A stretch of 64,000 bases of DNA from Kluyveromyces lactis (lineage: Eukaryota > Ascomycota > Saccharomycetes > Saccharomycetales > Saccharomycetaceae): assembly GCF_000002515.2 (NCBI RefSeq), contig NC_006042.1, positions 1,612,001 through 1,676,000 on the forward strand, in the 5' to 3' direction. Positions 1-10,628 of the stretch are shown piece by piece. A model generated the notes under the pieces. That model was not told the DNA's origin. It worked only from the letters and a program-made list of their open reading frames with translations, and searched no databases. The position numbers and the translations under genes are program-made. Each line of letters begins with the position of its first letter. The stretch's first letter is position 1.

Positions 1-619
1 TTTTCTTTTGATTCATCATAAGTTTTCTATATTCTATATTGTTCATTGAGTTTGTGTTTCCGGAAGTCACGATGGTCGGTATTATTGGAGAGGTATCATC
101 TAGATGTCCACCGTAACCGTATGCGTGCCCACCATTGTTTCTCATGGAAGAAATATCATTGAATGTAAGGAAAGAGGAATCATGATCCGAAAAGTCTGTA
201 TTATCGTCATCCTCATTAGCTTTTTCGTCATATTGACTGTGTCTCTTTTGATTGAGTTTCTTGTATTTACCCTTGAAGAAATTAGAGAAGGAAGCAGTAG
301 AAGAACTCATGGATGATTTCCTACTACTGTCTCCTGGGTAATCAAAATGTGGTCTTGGTTGCATCTGCAGAGATTGTTGTCGAGGCTGTTGCATGTAATT
401 ATATGACGAAGGGTTGTAATTGGACTCGTACTGCTGGGCTTGTAACGGAACTACAGGTGGGGCCATGGGGCCTGTATTTCCCTTCTGCTTGTTTATCTGC
501 TGCTCCTTAGTAATATCAATATTCCCTATATCGCTGTGAAGTAACTGGTTCCGCAGCTGGGCCTTGGAAGACATGCCCGCTCCACGTCGTTGATCAAGCG
601 CAGTAACACCGGCATCCAT
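1..619 (-). CDS. EPO1: EPO1-like polarity protein, N-terminal part, cut by window edge
   Basis: An open frame runs on the minus strand from an ATG at 617-619 to the left edge: 206 codons without a stop. An in-frame TGA lies 12 nt upstream of the ATG. The visible part is low in complexity: it is rich in Gln, Ser, Asn and Pro, has a basic patch (SNFFKGKYKKLNQKR) and then an acidic stretch, and shows no membrane segment or folded domain. The name rests mainly on position: in S. cerevisiae PKR1 (YMR123W) is followed in the same orientation by EPO1 (YMR124W), which links the cortical ER to septin and polarisome sites at the bud. Low-complexity N-termini evolve fast, so similarity alone would not prove the match. 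The end of the gene lies outside the window. Confidence 0.65.
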   Translation of the reverse strand, partial: MDAGVTALDQRRGAGMSSKAQLRNQLLHSDIGNIDITKEQQINKQKGNTGPMAPPVVPLQAQQYESNYNPSSYNYMQQPRQQSLQMQPRPHFDYPGDSSRKSSMSSSTASFSNFFKGKYKKLNQKRHSQYDEKANEDDDNTDFSDHDSSFLTFNDISSMRNNGGHAYGYGGHLDDTSPIIPTIVTSGNTNSMNNIEYRKLMMNQKK

Positions 620-1340
620 ATTCCACGATCAGAAAAGGTTAGAAATAAAGCACAACCTACAAGAAACGAAAAGATGGCTAGTTGTAAAATGAGCTGCACT
701 TACGTATAGAAAAGTTCCTTTAACAATGACAAACAAACAATCTAAGGACTTACCTCTAAGTTGTTATCAAAAGTCCTGATGTACCAAAGAAGCGTTCCAA
801 AATCGGTAGGGAATAAGTCAATTACACTCGTACTGTGGATTGGTTCCTCTGGATTATAAATTCTGCCAGAACCTAGGCTAAATGACTGTACTAGAAAGAG
901 AATAGATAAAAGGAAATACAACCTATTAATAGTGACTAAGTCCAAAACTCAAACTGATTCCTAAATTGTTTGAACAGACCTAAGATTCATTTACTTTCCG
1001 TTCATATTTTTTTTTTTTTCTCAAAACGAAATCTGAATGCCATAGAAGTTCCGAGCGAACATGAAATGTATGGATTATGCATGAAACAATAACGAAGAGT
1101 GAAAAAGGAAACGGAAGGCAGCTATTTAGGATGTGCCTTTACACAACGTTGTATATAATAGATCGTAGTAATCTGACGAAATAATGGCTTCTGCAACCTT
1201 TGTATTTGAATTAAATTTTATATGGTTCCCAAATGTTACAAGTCTATGCAGTGGTTATTGCGTTTAAAAATGATTTTACTTACTGTCCAATGTAGTCTAA
1301 TCAGAAAGTTGCTCAGGTGAGAGAATGGTTTATCACCAGC
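620..1340. other. Intergenic, EPO1 promoter side
   Basis: About 720 bases between the EPO1 start and the PKR1 stop. On the minus strand a stop-free stretch (about 742-945) without an ATG ends at a GTAAGT sequence near 749-754 and could be an unrecognised exon (see findings). A 13-base T run sits near 1006-1018. Nothing else is recognised. Confidence 0.4.
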
Positions 1341-1721
1341 TTAAGCTCTTCTTGATTTTGTTTTCCTTTTTTTAGGTGTAGATGATGGTTTAGGATCAGG
1401 TTTCGCAACACCCTCTAGATTTATCTCTTCAGAGGGCTTGGAAGGCTCAGTCTTATCAGTCTTTTTAGATTCAGCTGTTTGTAGATCTTCGTTGGTAACA
1501 AGCTTTGTGTTTTGTAATTCGTAGATGAACCACGTCACGGTGATCCATAGTAGAGTGGCGATAATCGTTAATGCGATGAAATGGATATTTTTGGTTAAAT
1601 AGATCTGCGATCCCAACACGCAAAGCAATAGTGCAAACGAGATATGAGTAGCAATGATCAATTGAGGCGATGTTCCTGGTTGGAAAATGCTTTCCCACAG
1701 TGCAACAACAAAGTTAGTCAT
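1341..1721 (-). CDS. PKR1: Pkr1, V-ATPase assembly factor of the ER
   Basis: A protein of 126 residues if translation starts at the ATG at 1719-1721. The frame stays open for 41 more codons upstream, but the chosen start gives MTNFVVALWES, which matches the beginning of S. cerevisiae Pkr1 (MANFFVRLWES, recalled). The motif QPGTSPQLIIATH and two hydrophobic segments (about residues 18-38 and 45-65) follow, then a charged, Lys/Pro-rich tail ending in SRRA. Pkr1 sits in the ER membrane and helps assemble the Vo sector of the vacuolar ATPase together with Vma12, Vma21 and Vma22. Length fits the family. Its place beside EPO1 and NCW1 is the S. cerevisiae chromosome XIII order. Confidence 0.92.
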   Translation of the reverse strand: MTNFVVALWESIFQPGTSPQLIIATHISFALLLCVLGSQIYLTKNIHFIALTIIATLLWITVTWFIYELQNTKLVTNEDLQTAESKKTDKTEPSKPSEEINLEGVAKPDPKPSSTPKKRKTKSRRA

Positions 1722-2222
1722 TCTTGAGTGTCTCAGGTGAATTTCGTTTTTTATAGTGGTTGGCAACGGAGGATTATAATATGCTGTACTAGAAATCGAT
1801 GATGAGCCTGGAGTAGAAATCAGCAAGGTATAGCCAGAATGCAAGTGAACAAGCTTGTAAGTATGAAATGACGACTTCCTATTCTGATCGAGCCGGGTGT
1901 ATTATGTTATGTCACTGGCAAACGTATGTATATGTATAGAAGAATTTTACTTTTAAAACTTTAATATAGAGATTTTAAGATACAGATTATGTATGTCAAA
2001 CTTATAATTTACAGACCGATAACAGAGGAATAATGAAGTTAAAGATAAAATGGAATAGAAAAGGGACCACATCAGAGTACTATTGGAGAAACTGATGATT
2101 AGGGTGTCCGATGCATGGATGAATAGTCAAGTATGATCTAGGATCATGTTGGACATGATGACATTTGTATTGAAAAAGATGGGAAAATAAAGTGACAGTC
2201 TGTGTTTTTCATCGCTGTTCGA
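1722..2222. other. Intergenic between PKR1 and NCW1
   Basis: About 500 bases holding the PKR1 promoter and the 3' end of the NCW1-like gene. No RNA gene or repeat was recognised. Confidence 0.4.
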
Positions 2223-2759
2223 TTAGATACCAGCGCCGAAGATGAAAGAACCAGCCATCATCAAAGCGAATAGGATACTGTACTTAGAGTTGATTGGGTT
2301 AGCAACCATACCTGGAGCAGCATTGTCAGTGGCAGTGCTGTTATCACCTGTTACTGCAGCAGTAGAAGAACCGGTAGCAGAAGCAGAAGAATCGGAAGTA
2401 ATGAATCCTGTAGATGTGGAGCCAGTTTCACCAGAGCCAGTAGCACTAGAGGTACCAGAAGCATCAGAAGCACCAGATTCACCGGAGGCAGTTGCACTAG
2501 AAGTGCCAGAAGCACCAGTGGCATCGGAAGCAGAAGCATCGGAAGCAGAAGCATCGGAAGCAGAAGCATCGGAGGCACCGGAAGCGTCAGAGCCAGTAGA
2601 GACAGAGGAAACGACACCAGTAGATTCAGCACCAGAGCTCGTTTCAATGGTACTGGAACCACCGTTTCCAACTAAGCCAACAGCAGAGGAGGCAGATGAG
2701 GAAACAGAGGAGGCAGCGACGGCTTGTGCTTGTACTAGAGAGATTGAGGCAAAAGACAT
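2223..2759 (-). CDS. NCW1: Ser/Ala/Asp-rich GPI-anchored wall protein, Ncw1-like
   Basis: A protein of 178 residues. It begins with a short hydrophobic stretch ending near VQAQA that can act as a secretion signal. The middle is almost wholly Ser, Thr, Ala, Gly and Asp and includes the repeat SDASA. It ends in a GPI-attachment pattern: small residues (near DNAAPGM) followed by a hydrophobic tail of about 17 residues. The family sits in the wall and is heavily O-mannosylated. The assignment to NCW1 (YMR122W-A, 84 residues in S. cerevisiae) is positional, because such repeats change quickly; here the protein is about twice as long owing to the repeats. A TATATAAA box lies 155 bp upstream. The long frame on the opposite strand is a mirror of the repeats. 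Confidence 0.8.
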   Translation of the reverse strand: MSFASISLVQAQAVAASSVSSSASSAVGLVGNGGSSTIETSSGAESTGVVSSVSTGSDASGASDASASDASASDASASDATGASGTSSATASGESGASDASGTSSATGSGETGSTSTGFITSDSSASATGSSTAAVTGDNSTATDNAAPGMVANPINSKYSILFALMMAGSFIFGAGI

Positions 2760-4197
2760 TATTGTGTTGTTATATTAATTTGGTGGCTAGTGTGAATGAA
2801 ACTATTGATCTTGTATATTGCAGCTGTTAGGAGAGAGAACATATAATAATGAATATACGTATAAGCCGAGTTTAGATGAGAAATTGTGATCTTACCAGAT
2901 AACAAACGCTCCCTTTATATATTAGATTCATTCAGCATCACAAGAAGCTGTAATCGCTTATGGCTTATTACCAAGTCCAGGCGTATTGAACTTTAAATTG
3001 CATGCTGAACTGCCTTGCTTCGAGAAATACTGAATCTGGAATTTCACTTACTACTATAGGTAAGAATTGAAAGACTTATGAAGTAAGATTCTCTCACCAA
3101 CACACGTTCGAAGCATCGCCAACTAGCCAAAAAAACACAAAAATAGCTAGAAGAATAATAAAAGCTAAATATAGAACAGCCTCTGTTTCAAACAAAGGTA
3201 ATTTCTTCAAATTCTTGTTTAGAATGTATTCCCAAACTGCTGAACCTAAAGAAGCTCAGACATTATTCAAGCACGAAATGCCAAAATTAAAAAAAAAAAA
3301 AATGATACCAAGCGGTTTAGCCTCTTCTCCACGTATTGCTGCCGCATGTGTCTCGAGATTCTAAATTACATGCTTGCTTCACCGGTTATGGGACAATGAA
3401 CCGAATGAGATCGCTAGATCTGTAAGTACCACCAGAGTTAAAAGCAAATGATTACTTAAGTCTCGATCTGGCCAAATCTGGAAATTCAAATACGAAAGGA
3501 ATCTCTGGATCGCAGTACGATCCGGAAAAAAAAAGGACACGAGAGTAGGAGAACGGACGGACTAGATTGGGCCAATCGATCCAGGGGAGCTCCGCCCCGA
3601 AACAAAATTAAACCAAGCCAAGCAAGCGTTCATTATCTTACGTGCTTTTCTCACATGACCTTAAAATCGAAAGCAACCTTAAAACCTTAAAGAGCTTCTA
3701 CTAATAGAAGGAACCTAAAATACGAAAATATTGCATTTCAAGACATCCGAAGACGTAAGAAAGGAAAATAAAAAAGTGGAGGAAGGATCCATTAGACTGG
3801 AGCTAGTGTAATTAGAACTAGAACAGGACATAAATAGAAGTTGGAAATATGACAGTGGAAAGGGTACGTAATACAAAGTCCGGTTTCACACTAATAATGA
3901 GAAATCAGTATTGGATCTGAGATCGAAGCAAGCTTTTATGCTAATCGGGGGATATTGGACTAGCACCGCCAATTAAGGATGCCAGGTAAGACAGCGGACT
4001 CTTGAAGTTCTCGAAATTTTCTTTCACGAGCGAGAATCACCTATTGTCTCAAATTATGCATATCATTATTATAGTATATATGTTGTTCTTTTGAGTTACA
4101 TTAAGTTACATTATTTTCACCACTAGTGATCGATTGAATTAGAATGGAGGGATGAGTAGTGGGTAAACGAGTGAAAAACCTATCAAAGAAGGTTCAA
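2760..4197. other. Intergenic, 1.4 kb, no gene seen
   Basis: Promoter of the NCW1-like gene plus about 1 kb more. No frame of useful length, no tRNA. An A run lies at about 3288-3301. A GC-rich patch near 3590-3602 (GGGGAGCTCCGCCCC) stands out and could bind Mig1- or Msn2-type factors; that is inference. Confidence 0.4.
2914..2921 (-). promoter_or_regulatory. TATA box of the NCW1-like gene
   Basis: TATATAAA on the minus strand, 155 bp before the ATG at 2759. Strong TATA boxes are usual for regulated wall-protein genes. Confidence 0.6.
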
Positions 4198-4629
4198 TTA
4201 CAATAGTAGACTTGAAACGAACAGTAGTGCTGACATGGCAAATCTTGGTCTCCAGTGATGGCCTGCATTTCCTGATTGTGTAGCAGAAAGCCCTGTGGAA
4301 GACGAATTAGTGGTAGCGGTAGGTTCTTGGGTAGTTGTGTTTTGGTTTATTTCTCCTGTTGCTGCGATAGGCGACGACGAATCTGTTATTAGAGAAGAAG
4401 GAAGAAGTAGTGAGGCAGTTCCCGCTGAAATTTCTATTCCACTTTCTTGAGCTGTCCCTACTGTAGGTGTAGACACAACAAACGTGGATGCACTAACGTT
4501 AATGATCTGTGATACATCCAACGATAGGATAGATGTTCCACCTAAAACATCTCCTCCGTTGGAAAATGCGTAGCTGACACTAGCGGTCTGTACTTCACCA
4601 TCTACCTTGATTATATTTGTAACGGACAT
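4198..4629 (-). CDS. Orphan GPI-tail protein without a signal peptide, possibly truncated
   Basis: A frame of 143 codons from ATG 4627-4629. The first 60 residues look like a beta-rich surface domain (SVSYAFSNGG, GGTSILSLDV). A Ser/Thr/Asn-rich stalk follows, and the C-terminus (GNAG, then a basic HHWRPR and a hydrophobic end ALLFVSSLLL) is a convincing GPI signal. A GPI tail makes sense only on a secreted protein, yet the N-terminus is not hydrophobic and an in-frame TAA lies 27 nt upstream. No signal peptide was found in the other frames just upstream. This is either the 3' part of a decayed wall-protein gene, or its first exon lies farther away. No family was recognised. Confidence 0.5.
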   Translation of the reverse strand: MSVTNIIKVDGEVQTASVSYAFSNGGDVLGGTSILSLDVSQIINVSASTFVVSTPTVGTAQESGIEISAGTASLLLPSSLITDSSSPIAATGEINQNTTTQEPTATTNSSSTGLSATQSGNAGHHWRPRFAMSALLFVSSLLL

Positions 4630-5823
4630 GAGGTTATTTGGATATTTTTGATGTTATTCTTATTGCTATGATATGGCTGAAATAATGCTAATGAGACAAT
4701 TTTTGTGATGCCTCTGTGTCGTTCGATTGGGCTTGCGTGTTGAATTTCAGACCTATACTTCCAATCTCTTTGAGTTTTATACACTTATTCCAAAATGTCA
4801 AATGTAAAACACTTACCAGACGTATAATATATACAAGAGTCGATTACGAACTTTCTATTTGTAGGACTGTTGATATCACTCAAATTCTTGACGCTATATC
4901 AATTTTATTCCTTTTCTTCTCCAACAGTGATGTACGGTTTACCGGTGAAACATACTCACTATTCGAACACCGTTTCAAGGTTCATTTTTAAAGAAAAAGA
5001 AACAAGAGCACACACATACACACACAGAAGAAGGCAAAGGCCAGAACAAGTTCCAACTGAGCCAGACCTCATCATCCAGGGTGTGTAACATCATCCGGAC
5101 CTGCCTATACTACGGATTAATGCATGGTTGATCCAAAAAAGAAGCAACAAGTGCAGGGGTAGTGATGTAAAGACAGTAAAGATAATTGAGATAGTGAGCC
5201 AGAACGTTTGAGATCATAACCTTTTCGTCTCGAATCACTCCCAAGTAATTCAAGTTAGCTGAAGAAAAAACACATAAGGTGGCTTGCATACTTACGAAAT
5301 ATGTAGAATATACCCAACAATCTAATGTTGTTCTTGATCCAACGATCACTTTCTCGGCCGGAGACCAATTTGAGCAGCCAGCTGCTCTTCGCCGGAAAAA
5401 AGAGCTCTAAAAAGAAAAACCGTTATTTAACAAAGAGATCGACCAATTTTCTGTGAGACGACATAATTATGCCTTGTAAAAGAAATACTAAGGAGGAACC
5501 AGTATCTGCAAGAAGTCATACGCGAAACAGCACTTCAATCGAATAACAGAGTATCATATCGAGGCTGAGACGCGTCAAACATGCAACCCAGGATTGTGTT
5601 AAAGGCATAGGTTACCATTCACTCTGGACTTAACTTTGGCTTCGTCACATTAAAACACATCAACTTTTCCCTCTGGTACGTTTCATGCACAATTACGTTT
5701 TTTTAGTTTATTTTTATGTTCGAACCTCTTTTTCTCGGATTCTTGTAGTTGTATACGAATTATGTTTCGTGGTAAATCTACATGCGTCATTTATTAAAAA
5801 GAAATGCAAACAAAAGAATGCTA

Positions 5824-5831
5824 TTACCCGG
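5824..5831 (+). promoter_or_regulatory. Reb1-type site (TTACCCGG)
   Basis: Matches the known Reb1 core TTACCCG, about 300 bp before the RPL15 ATG and 17 bp before the CACGTG box. Reb1 keeps promoters free of nucleosomes. Confidence 0.55.
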
Positions 5832-5845
5832 AATACTAAAATTAT

Positions 5846-5855
5846 ATCACGTGAC
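5846..5855. promoter_or_regulatory. Cbf1-type E-box (ATCACGTGAC) of RPL15
   Basis: CACGTG core at 5848-5853, 280 bp before the RPL15 start. The RPS13 promoter has a similar box at nearly the same distance, which suggests shared control (see findings). Confidence 0.5.
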
Positions 5856-6127
5856 GAGTATTTTTTTAAAAAAAGTTTACTCTTAAAATATGATCATCTT
5901 GAACGAAGAATGATGCGACGCTAGATTTGAGCCAAATTTTTTTTTTCAATCGTTCTTTGTCTGCATCGATGAAAAATTTTCCTTTCTGCAAGTTTTATAT
6001 AAACTCATCACCTTCTTTCAATACTTTTTACCTATTCATTTGTGTTGTTCGAATTCATCATTTGTTTCAATTCGTTCTTTTATAGCCTCCCTCCTCATCA
6101 ACTAAACTACATATCGATCAATCAAAG

Positions 6128-6742
6128 ATGGGTGCCTACAAGTATTTGGAAGAGTTGCAAAGAAAGAAGCAATCTGATGTCTTGAGATTCTTGCAAAGAG
6201 TCAGAGTCTGGGAATACAGACAAAAGAACGTCATTCACCGTGCTTCTAGACCAACTAGACCAGACAAGGCTAGAAGATTGGGTTACAAGGCCAAGCAAGG
6301 TTTCGTTATCTACCGTGTCAGAGTTAGACGTGGTAACAGAAAGAGACCTGTGTCTAAGGGTGCTACTTACGGTAAGCCAACCAACCAAGGTGTCAACCAA
6401 TTGAAATACCAAAGATCTTTGAGAGCTACTGCTGAAGAAAGAGTTGGTAGAAGAGCTGCTAACTTGAGAGTCTTGAATTCCTACTGGATTAACCAAGATT
6501 CTACTTACAAGTACTTCGAAGTTATCTTAGTTGATCCATCTCACAAGGCCATCAGAAGAGATGCTAAATACAACTGGATCTGTAACCCTGTTCACAAGCA
6601 CCGTGAAGCTAGAGGTTTGACTGCCACTGGTAAGAAATCCAGAGGTATCAACAAGGGTCACAAATTCCACAACACTCAAGCCGGTAGAAGAAAGACCTGG
6701 AAGAGACAAAACACTTTGTCTTTGTGGAGATACAGAAAATAA
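6128..6742 (+). CDS. RPL15: 60S ribosomal protein eL15
   Basis: A protein of 204 residues, the exact family length, starting [18 protein letters not shown] and ending in LSLWRYRK. Nearly every residue fits yeast Rpl15 as recalled. It is very basic and binds 28S-type rRNA deep in the large subunit. Codon choice is strongly biased to yeast-preferred codons (AGA, TTG, AAG, GGT), as expected for a very highly expressed gene. No intron. In S. cerevisiae the duplicated copies RPL15A and RPL15B flank ADE16 and ADE17; here one copy sits before one ADE16/17 gene. Confidence 0.98.
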   Translation: MGAYKYLEELQRKKQSDVLRFLQRVRVWEYRQKNVIHRASRPTRPDKARRLGYKAKQGFVIYRVRVRRGNRKRPVSKGATYGKPTNQGVNQLKYQRSLRATAEERVGRRAANLRVLNSYWINQDSTYKYFEVILVDPSHKAIRRDAKYNWICNPVHKHREARGLTATGKKSRGINKGHKFHNTQAGRRKTWKRQNTLSLWRYRK

Positions 6743-7714
6743 TCTGGTGGTTCTTAATCGAAAAAATTCAATCCTTAATCATTACAACAATATTTACAAT
6801 TCTTTTCATTTCATCCCATCTATCTTCGCACGCATGTACGGAAAGTTTGCAGGTTTATCAAAACAACTCTGCGTACTTTGACTATATAAAATATACCTAG
6901 TATATCTGTCCTAGATAGCCCCGAATTAATATCATTAAACCTCCTTTTTTTTTAACAAAAGTGCAATTGATCCATTAGAGCTATGAATAAGCCTTACTTG
7001 TGGATAGTATCGCTATTTAAAGAATGTTGATCAGTTGGGACGATGCTCTTCCGCTATGGTTTACAGGAATTTTTTTAACTCTGTGATTTTCTGACTTGTG
7101 GCAAGTAATTTTTTTTACTACTAAAACTATGGAGTCATACTATACATTTTCATCTCATCACGTTGAAAAGGGAGAATGCACGAAAGTAAATAGGATACTG
7201 AGTATACAGAGAAGGAGACAGGTACGTCCAGATAGAGTCGAACACTTCGTAGAGCCTACAGAAAAAAAATACGCGGTAAGACTCTCTTGCGCTCTTGGAA
7301 ACTCAATGAAAAAATAACTTCAAAGTAAAAAAAAATAGGAAATTTTCAGTACAATGTAAAATGTGAAATGAATATCTCTAATCCTCCTAATAAAGTCAAA
7401 AAAAAAAAAATAGAATCGAATTTAAATAAAAGAGTAATTGATGAACTTCCCAACCCTTCAAATAATTGATATAAGGGAAGAGTAACGCATTGCAATCCTT
7501 ATCTGGCTGCTCTCTTGGTGTTGATTTAGTACTAAGACACTTTGCTTAATTATTCGGCTTTGATCAGAACGGTTTACTAACAGCAATAAAGGAATAAATC
7601 CAGGTTACAACCTTTTTATAACAAAAGAAGCGTGAATTTATCTTTTAATTTGAGTTAAACATTATTTTCTCTGGTAGTTGAACATTCGATAATATTTGCA
7701 CTCATCAAGTTACC
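6743..7714. other. Intergenic between RPL15 and ADE16/17
   Basis: About 970 bases with the RPL15 3' end and the ADE promoter. A GAGTCA element (7132-7137, TGACTC on the other strand) fits the Gcn4/Bas1 core that controls purine genes, but it lies 578 bp before the ATG. Poly-A tracts occur near 7328 and 7401-7410. No gene is supported. Confidence 0.45.
7132..7137 (-). promoter_or_regulatory. Possible Gcn4/Bas1 site upstream of ADE16/17
   Basis: TGACTC on the minus strand. ADE genes in yeast are activated through this core by Bas1-Pho2 and Gcn4. One copy, distant from the gene, so the call is weak. Confidence 0.3.
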
Positions 7715-9487
7715 ATGCCACACACTAAGACTGCTATTCTCTCTGTCTATGACAAGACAGGCTTGTTGGATTTGGCTAAGGGTCTAGCTGAAAACAATGT
7801 CAGAATTTTGGCTTCTGGTGGTACCGCTAAGATGGTTCGTGAGGCTGGATTCCCAGTGGATGATGTCTCTTCCATCACCCATGCCCCAGAAATGTTAGGT
7901 GGTAGAGTCAAGACTTTGCATCCTGCTGTTCATGGTGGTATCTTGGCTAGAAACCTTGAATCAGATGAGAAAGATTTAAAGGAACAAAACATCGACAAAG
8001 TCGACTTTGTTGTTTGTAACTTGTACCCATTCAAGGAAACCGTTGCTAAAGTGGGTGTTTCCATCCCAGAAGCTGTCGAAGAAATTGACATCGGTGGTGT
8101 CACTTTGTTGAGAGCTGCTGCCAAGAACCACGCTAGAGTTACTATCCTTTCTGACCCAAAGGATTACCCACAGTTCTTAAACGAATTGCAAAAGGGTGAA
8201 ATTTCTAGTGACTTGAGAAACACCTTAGCCTTGAAGGCTTTCGAACACACCGCTGACTACGATACTGCTATCTCTGATTTCTTCAGAAAACAATACTCGG
8301 AGAACAAGACTCAATTGGCCTTAAGATACGGTGCTAACCCTCACCAAAAACCTGCTCAAGCTTTCGTCACCCAACAAGAAGAATTGCCATTCAAGGTCTT
8401 GTCTGGTTCTCCAGGTTACATTAACTTGTTGGATGCTTTGAACTCTTGGCCATTGGTTAAGGAATTGTCTGCATCTCTAAACTTGCCAGCTGCTGCCTCT
8501 TTCAAGCACGTTTCCCCAGCCGGTGCAGCCGTTGGTTTGCCATTATCCGACGTCGAAAAACAAATCTACTTTGTTGCTGATATTGAGAACTTATCTCCCT
8601 TGGCTTGTGCTTATGCAAGAGCCCGTGGTGCCGACAGAATGTCCTCTTTCGGTGACTGGATTGCCTTGTCCAACATCGTTGACGTCCCAACTGCCAAGAT
8701 CATTTCTCGTGAAGTCTCTGATGGTGTTATTGCTCCAGGGTTTGAACCAGAAGCTCTAGAAATTTTGAAGAAGAAGAAGAATGGTAAGTACTGTATTTTA
8801 CAAATTGATCCAAACTACACTCCAGAAGCATTGGAATCCAGACAAGTCTACGGTGTCACTCTACAGCAAAAGAGAAATGATGCTATTATAAATAAATCTT
8901 CCTTCAAAGAGATCGTTTCTCAAAACAAGGACTTGCCAGAACAAGCAGTTATTGATTTGACCGTTGCCACGATCGCTCTAAAGTACACCCAATCCAACTC
9001 TGTTTGCTACGCAAAGAACGGTATGGTTGTTGGTTTGGGTGCTGGTCAACAATCAAGAATCCACTGTACTAGATTGGCAGGTGACAAGGCAGACAATTGG
9101 TGGTTAAGACAACACCCAAGAGTCCTAGGTTTCAAGTGGGCCAAGGGTGTCAAGAGACCAGAAAAGTCCAATGCCATTGATTTATTCGTCACTGGTCAAA
9201 TTCCAACTGAAGAACCAGAAAAATCAGAGTATGAATCAAAATTCGAAACTATTCCAGAACCTTTGACTGCCGAAGAAAAGAAGTCGTGGATGTCTAAGTT
9301 GACCAATGTTGCTCTATCTTCTGACGCTTTCTTCCCATTCCCAGATAACGTCTACAGAGCTGTTAGATCCGGTGTCAAGTACATTGCTGCTCCAAGCGGT
9401 TCTGTGATGGACAAGGCTGTTTTCGGTGCTGCTGATTCCTTCGATTTGGTTTACGTCGAAAATCCAATCCGTTTGTTCCATCATTGA
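7715..9487 (+). CDS. ADE17: AICAR transformylase / IMP cyclohydrolase (Ade16/Ade17)
   Basis: A protein of 590 residues (S. cerevisiae 591-592). It performs the last two steps of de novo IMP synthesis in the cytosol: formylation of AICAR with 10-formyl-THF, then ring closure. The N-terminal MGS-like cyclohydrolase domain (about 1-200) carries LASGGTAK and GGRVKTLHP. The C-terminal transformylase domain contains the signature KHVSPAGA with the catalytic Lys-His pair at residues 264-265. Codon use is biased, so expression is high. S. cerevisiae has two copies made by genome duplication; in a pre-duplication genome a single gene would stand for both ADE16 and ADE17. The ADE17 name is used because the left neighbours are those of ADE17. 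Confidence 0.96.
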   Translation: MPHTKTAILSVYDKTGLLDLAKGLAENNVRILASGGTAKMVREAGFPVDDVSSITHAPEMLGGRVKTLHPAVHGGILARNLESDEKDLKEQNIDKVDFVVCNLYPFKETVAKVGVSIPEAVEEIDIGGVTLLRAAAKNHARVTILSDPKDYPQFLNELQKGEISSDLRNTLALKAFEHTADYDTAISDFFRKQYSENKTQLALRYGANPHQKPAQAFVTQQEELPFKVLSGSPGYINLLDALNSWPLVKELSASLNLPAAASFKHVSPAGAAVGLPLSDVEKQIYFVADIENLSPLACAYARARGADRMSSFGDWIALSNIVDVPTAKIISREVSDGVIAPGFEPEALEILKKKKNGKYCILQIDPNYTPEALESRQVYGVTLQQKRNDAIINKSSFKEIVSQNKDLPEQAVIDLTVATIALKYTQSNSVCYAKNGMVVGLGAGQQSRIHCTRLAGDKADNWWLRQHPRVLGFKWAKGVKRPEKSNAIDLFVTGQIPTEEPEKSEYESKFETIPEPLTAEEKKSWMSKLTNVALSSDAFFPFPDNVYRAVRSGVKYIAAPSGSVMDKAVFGAADSFDLVYVENPIRLFHH

Positions 9488-10628
9488 ATGGTGTTGAATT
9501 GATTGTGTCTTTACTCTTTTATTTAACATCTCTTTCTATTTTCTTACCATTGAAAAGTATAAATCTTAATATATTAGTATCCATAAGTATTACGAACTGA
9601 AACTTTACGCAACATTTCCTTCCATTGACTGTTCCTACCAAACTACGGTTTAGCCTAAATTTGATATACAATGTTTGGGGGAAGGTAACTCATCATGATA
9701 CAGGACCATGTCATTTTCATGAATTAAATCAGTTAGTTGTTCACTGATAATTAACCAAATTACGCACTACATAGACAAGAAATATAGAGGTAATTAGAGA
9801 ATTTTATACAAAAGATGTCTGCAGTATGGTTTTACCCAAGTGATAACTGGCCCATAGGGCCTACACAGTGTTTAGGAATATACTGCGGTAAAATGACAAC
9901 GAGATGACCGAGCTCGATTTGATACACTTTCCGGAAAGAAAACTCCCATCCAGCACATCAAAGAACTCAAAGTCATGCATTCTACTTGCTATTAAGATCC
10001 GTTGACGGGGCTACTTCTGTCTCATCCATATACATAATGGCAACAACCAAAGATGCGAACCATTCAGAATATCCAAAACTAGGCCACGACTCAGTACCCT
10101 ATTTCGAAAAACAGAGGAGAAGTAGGCCCTCTTAATGAAAAGAACGTTAAGGACACTCAGAAGTTGAACAGTTTGCAGAGCTTAGTTCCTTGAAACTCTG
10201 CCTCTCGAGCGTCAATCTTGTTAGTCTACATAAACAGAGGTTAAGCAGCAATAACAAAGGATCAGCTAATTAAAGTTAGAGTCACCTCCCTCTGTCCAGC
10301 GTAGCTAACGCGGATCTATGGTTATTTAAGCAAATAAATCAAGAATAATCAAAAATACGTACAATTACAGTGCGGCTTAAAATTAATAGTTACTAGTAGT
10401 TGTTAAAGAAAATTTTATGTTGATCGTTTTTATAGTAATTTTTTTCTTTCACTTTGAGCTCAATCGTCAGACAGTAGAGAAAAAAAACATCAACATCATT
10501 ACCCGGTGTAAAGGGCTGTAATGATACATATCGTTAACGCTTAAGGGCATATCTACATAAACACATACATATCTATACACCCTCACACTAGTGTATTAGT
10601 CTGAAATTGATTTCGATTGATCAATATT
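9488..10628. other. Intergenic, 1.1 kb, possible short spliced transcript
   Basis: Lies between the converging ADE16/17 and ASI1 genes, where only two 3' ends are expected, so 1.1 kb is long. On the minus strand a GTACGT donor (10357-10362), a GACTAAC branch-like element (10220-10226) and a CAG (10198-10200) are spaced like a yeast intron (see findings). No tRNA or long frame. Confidence 0.35.

Larger units (their letters stand above)
4630..6127. other. Intergenic upstream of RPL15
   Basis: About 1.5 kb. The last 300 bases carry a Reb1-type site (5824-5831) and a CACGTG box (5848-5853), followed by T-rich tracts typical of ribosomal-protein promoters. A possible weak Rap1-like ACACCC (minus strand) lies near 5081, too far away to be convincing. 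The short frames here have no support. Confidence 0.5.

Noticed and set aside
2242-2778. A 178-codon frame on the plus strand, rich in Glu, Ala and Pro
   Set aside because: It is the exact mirror of the NCW1-like repeats. The minus-strand product has a signal peptide, GPI tail, TATA box and synteny; this one has none.
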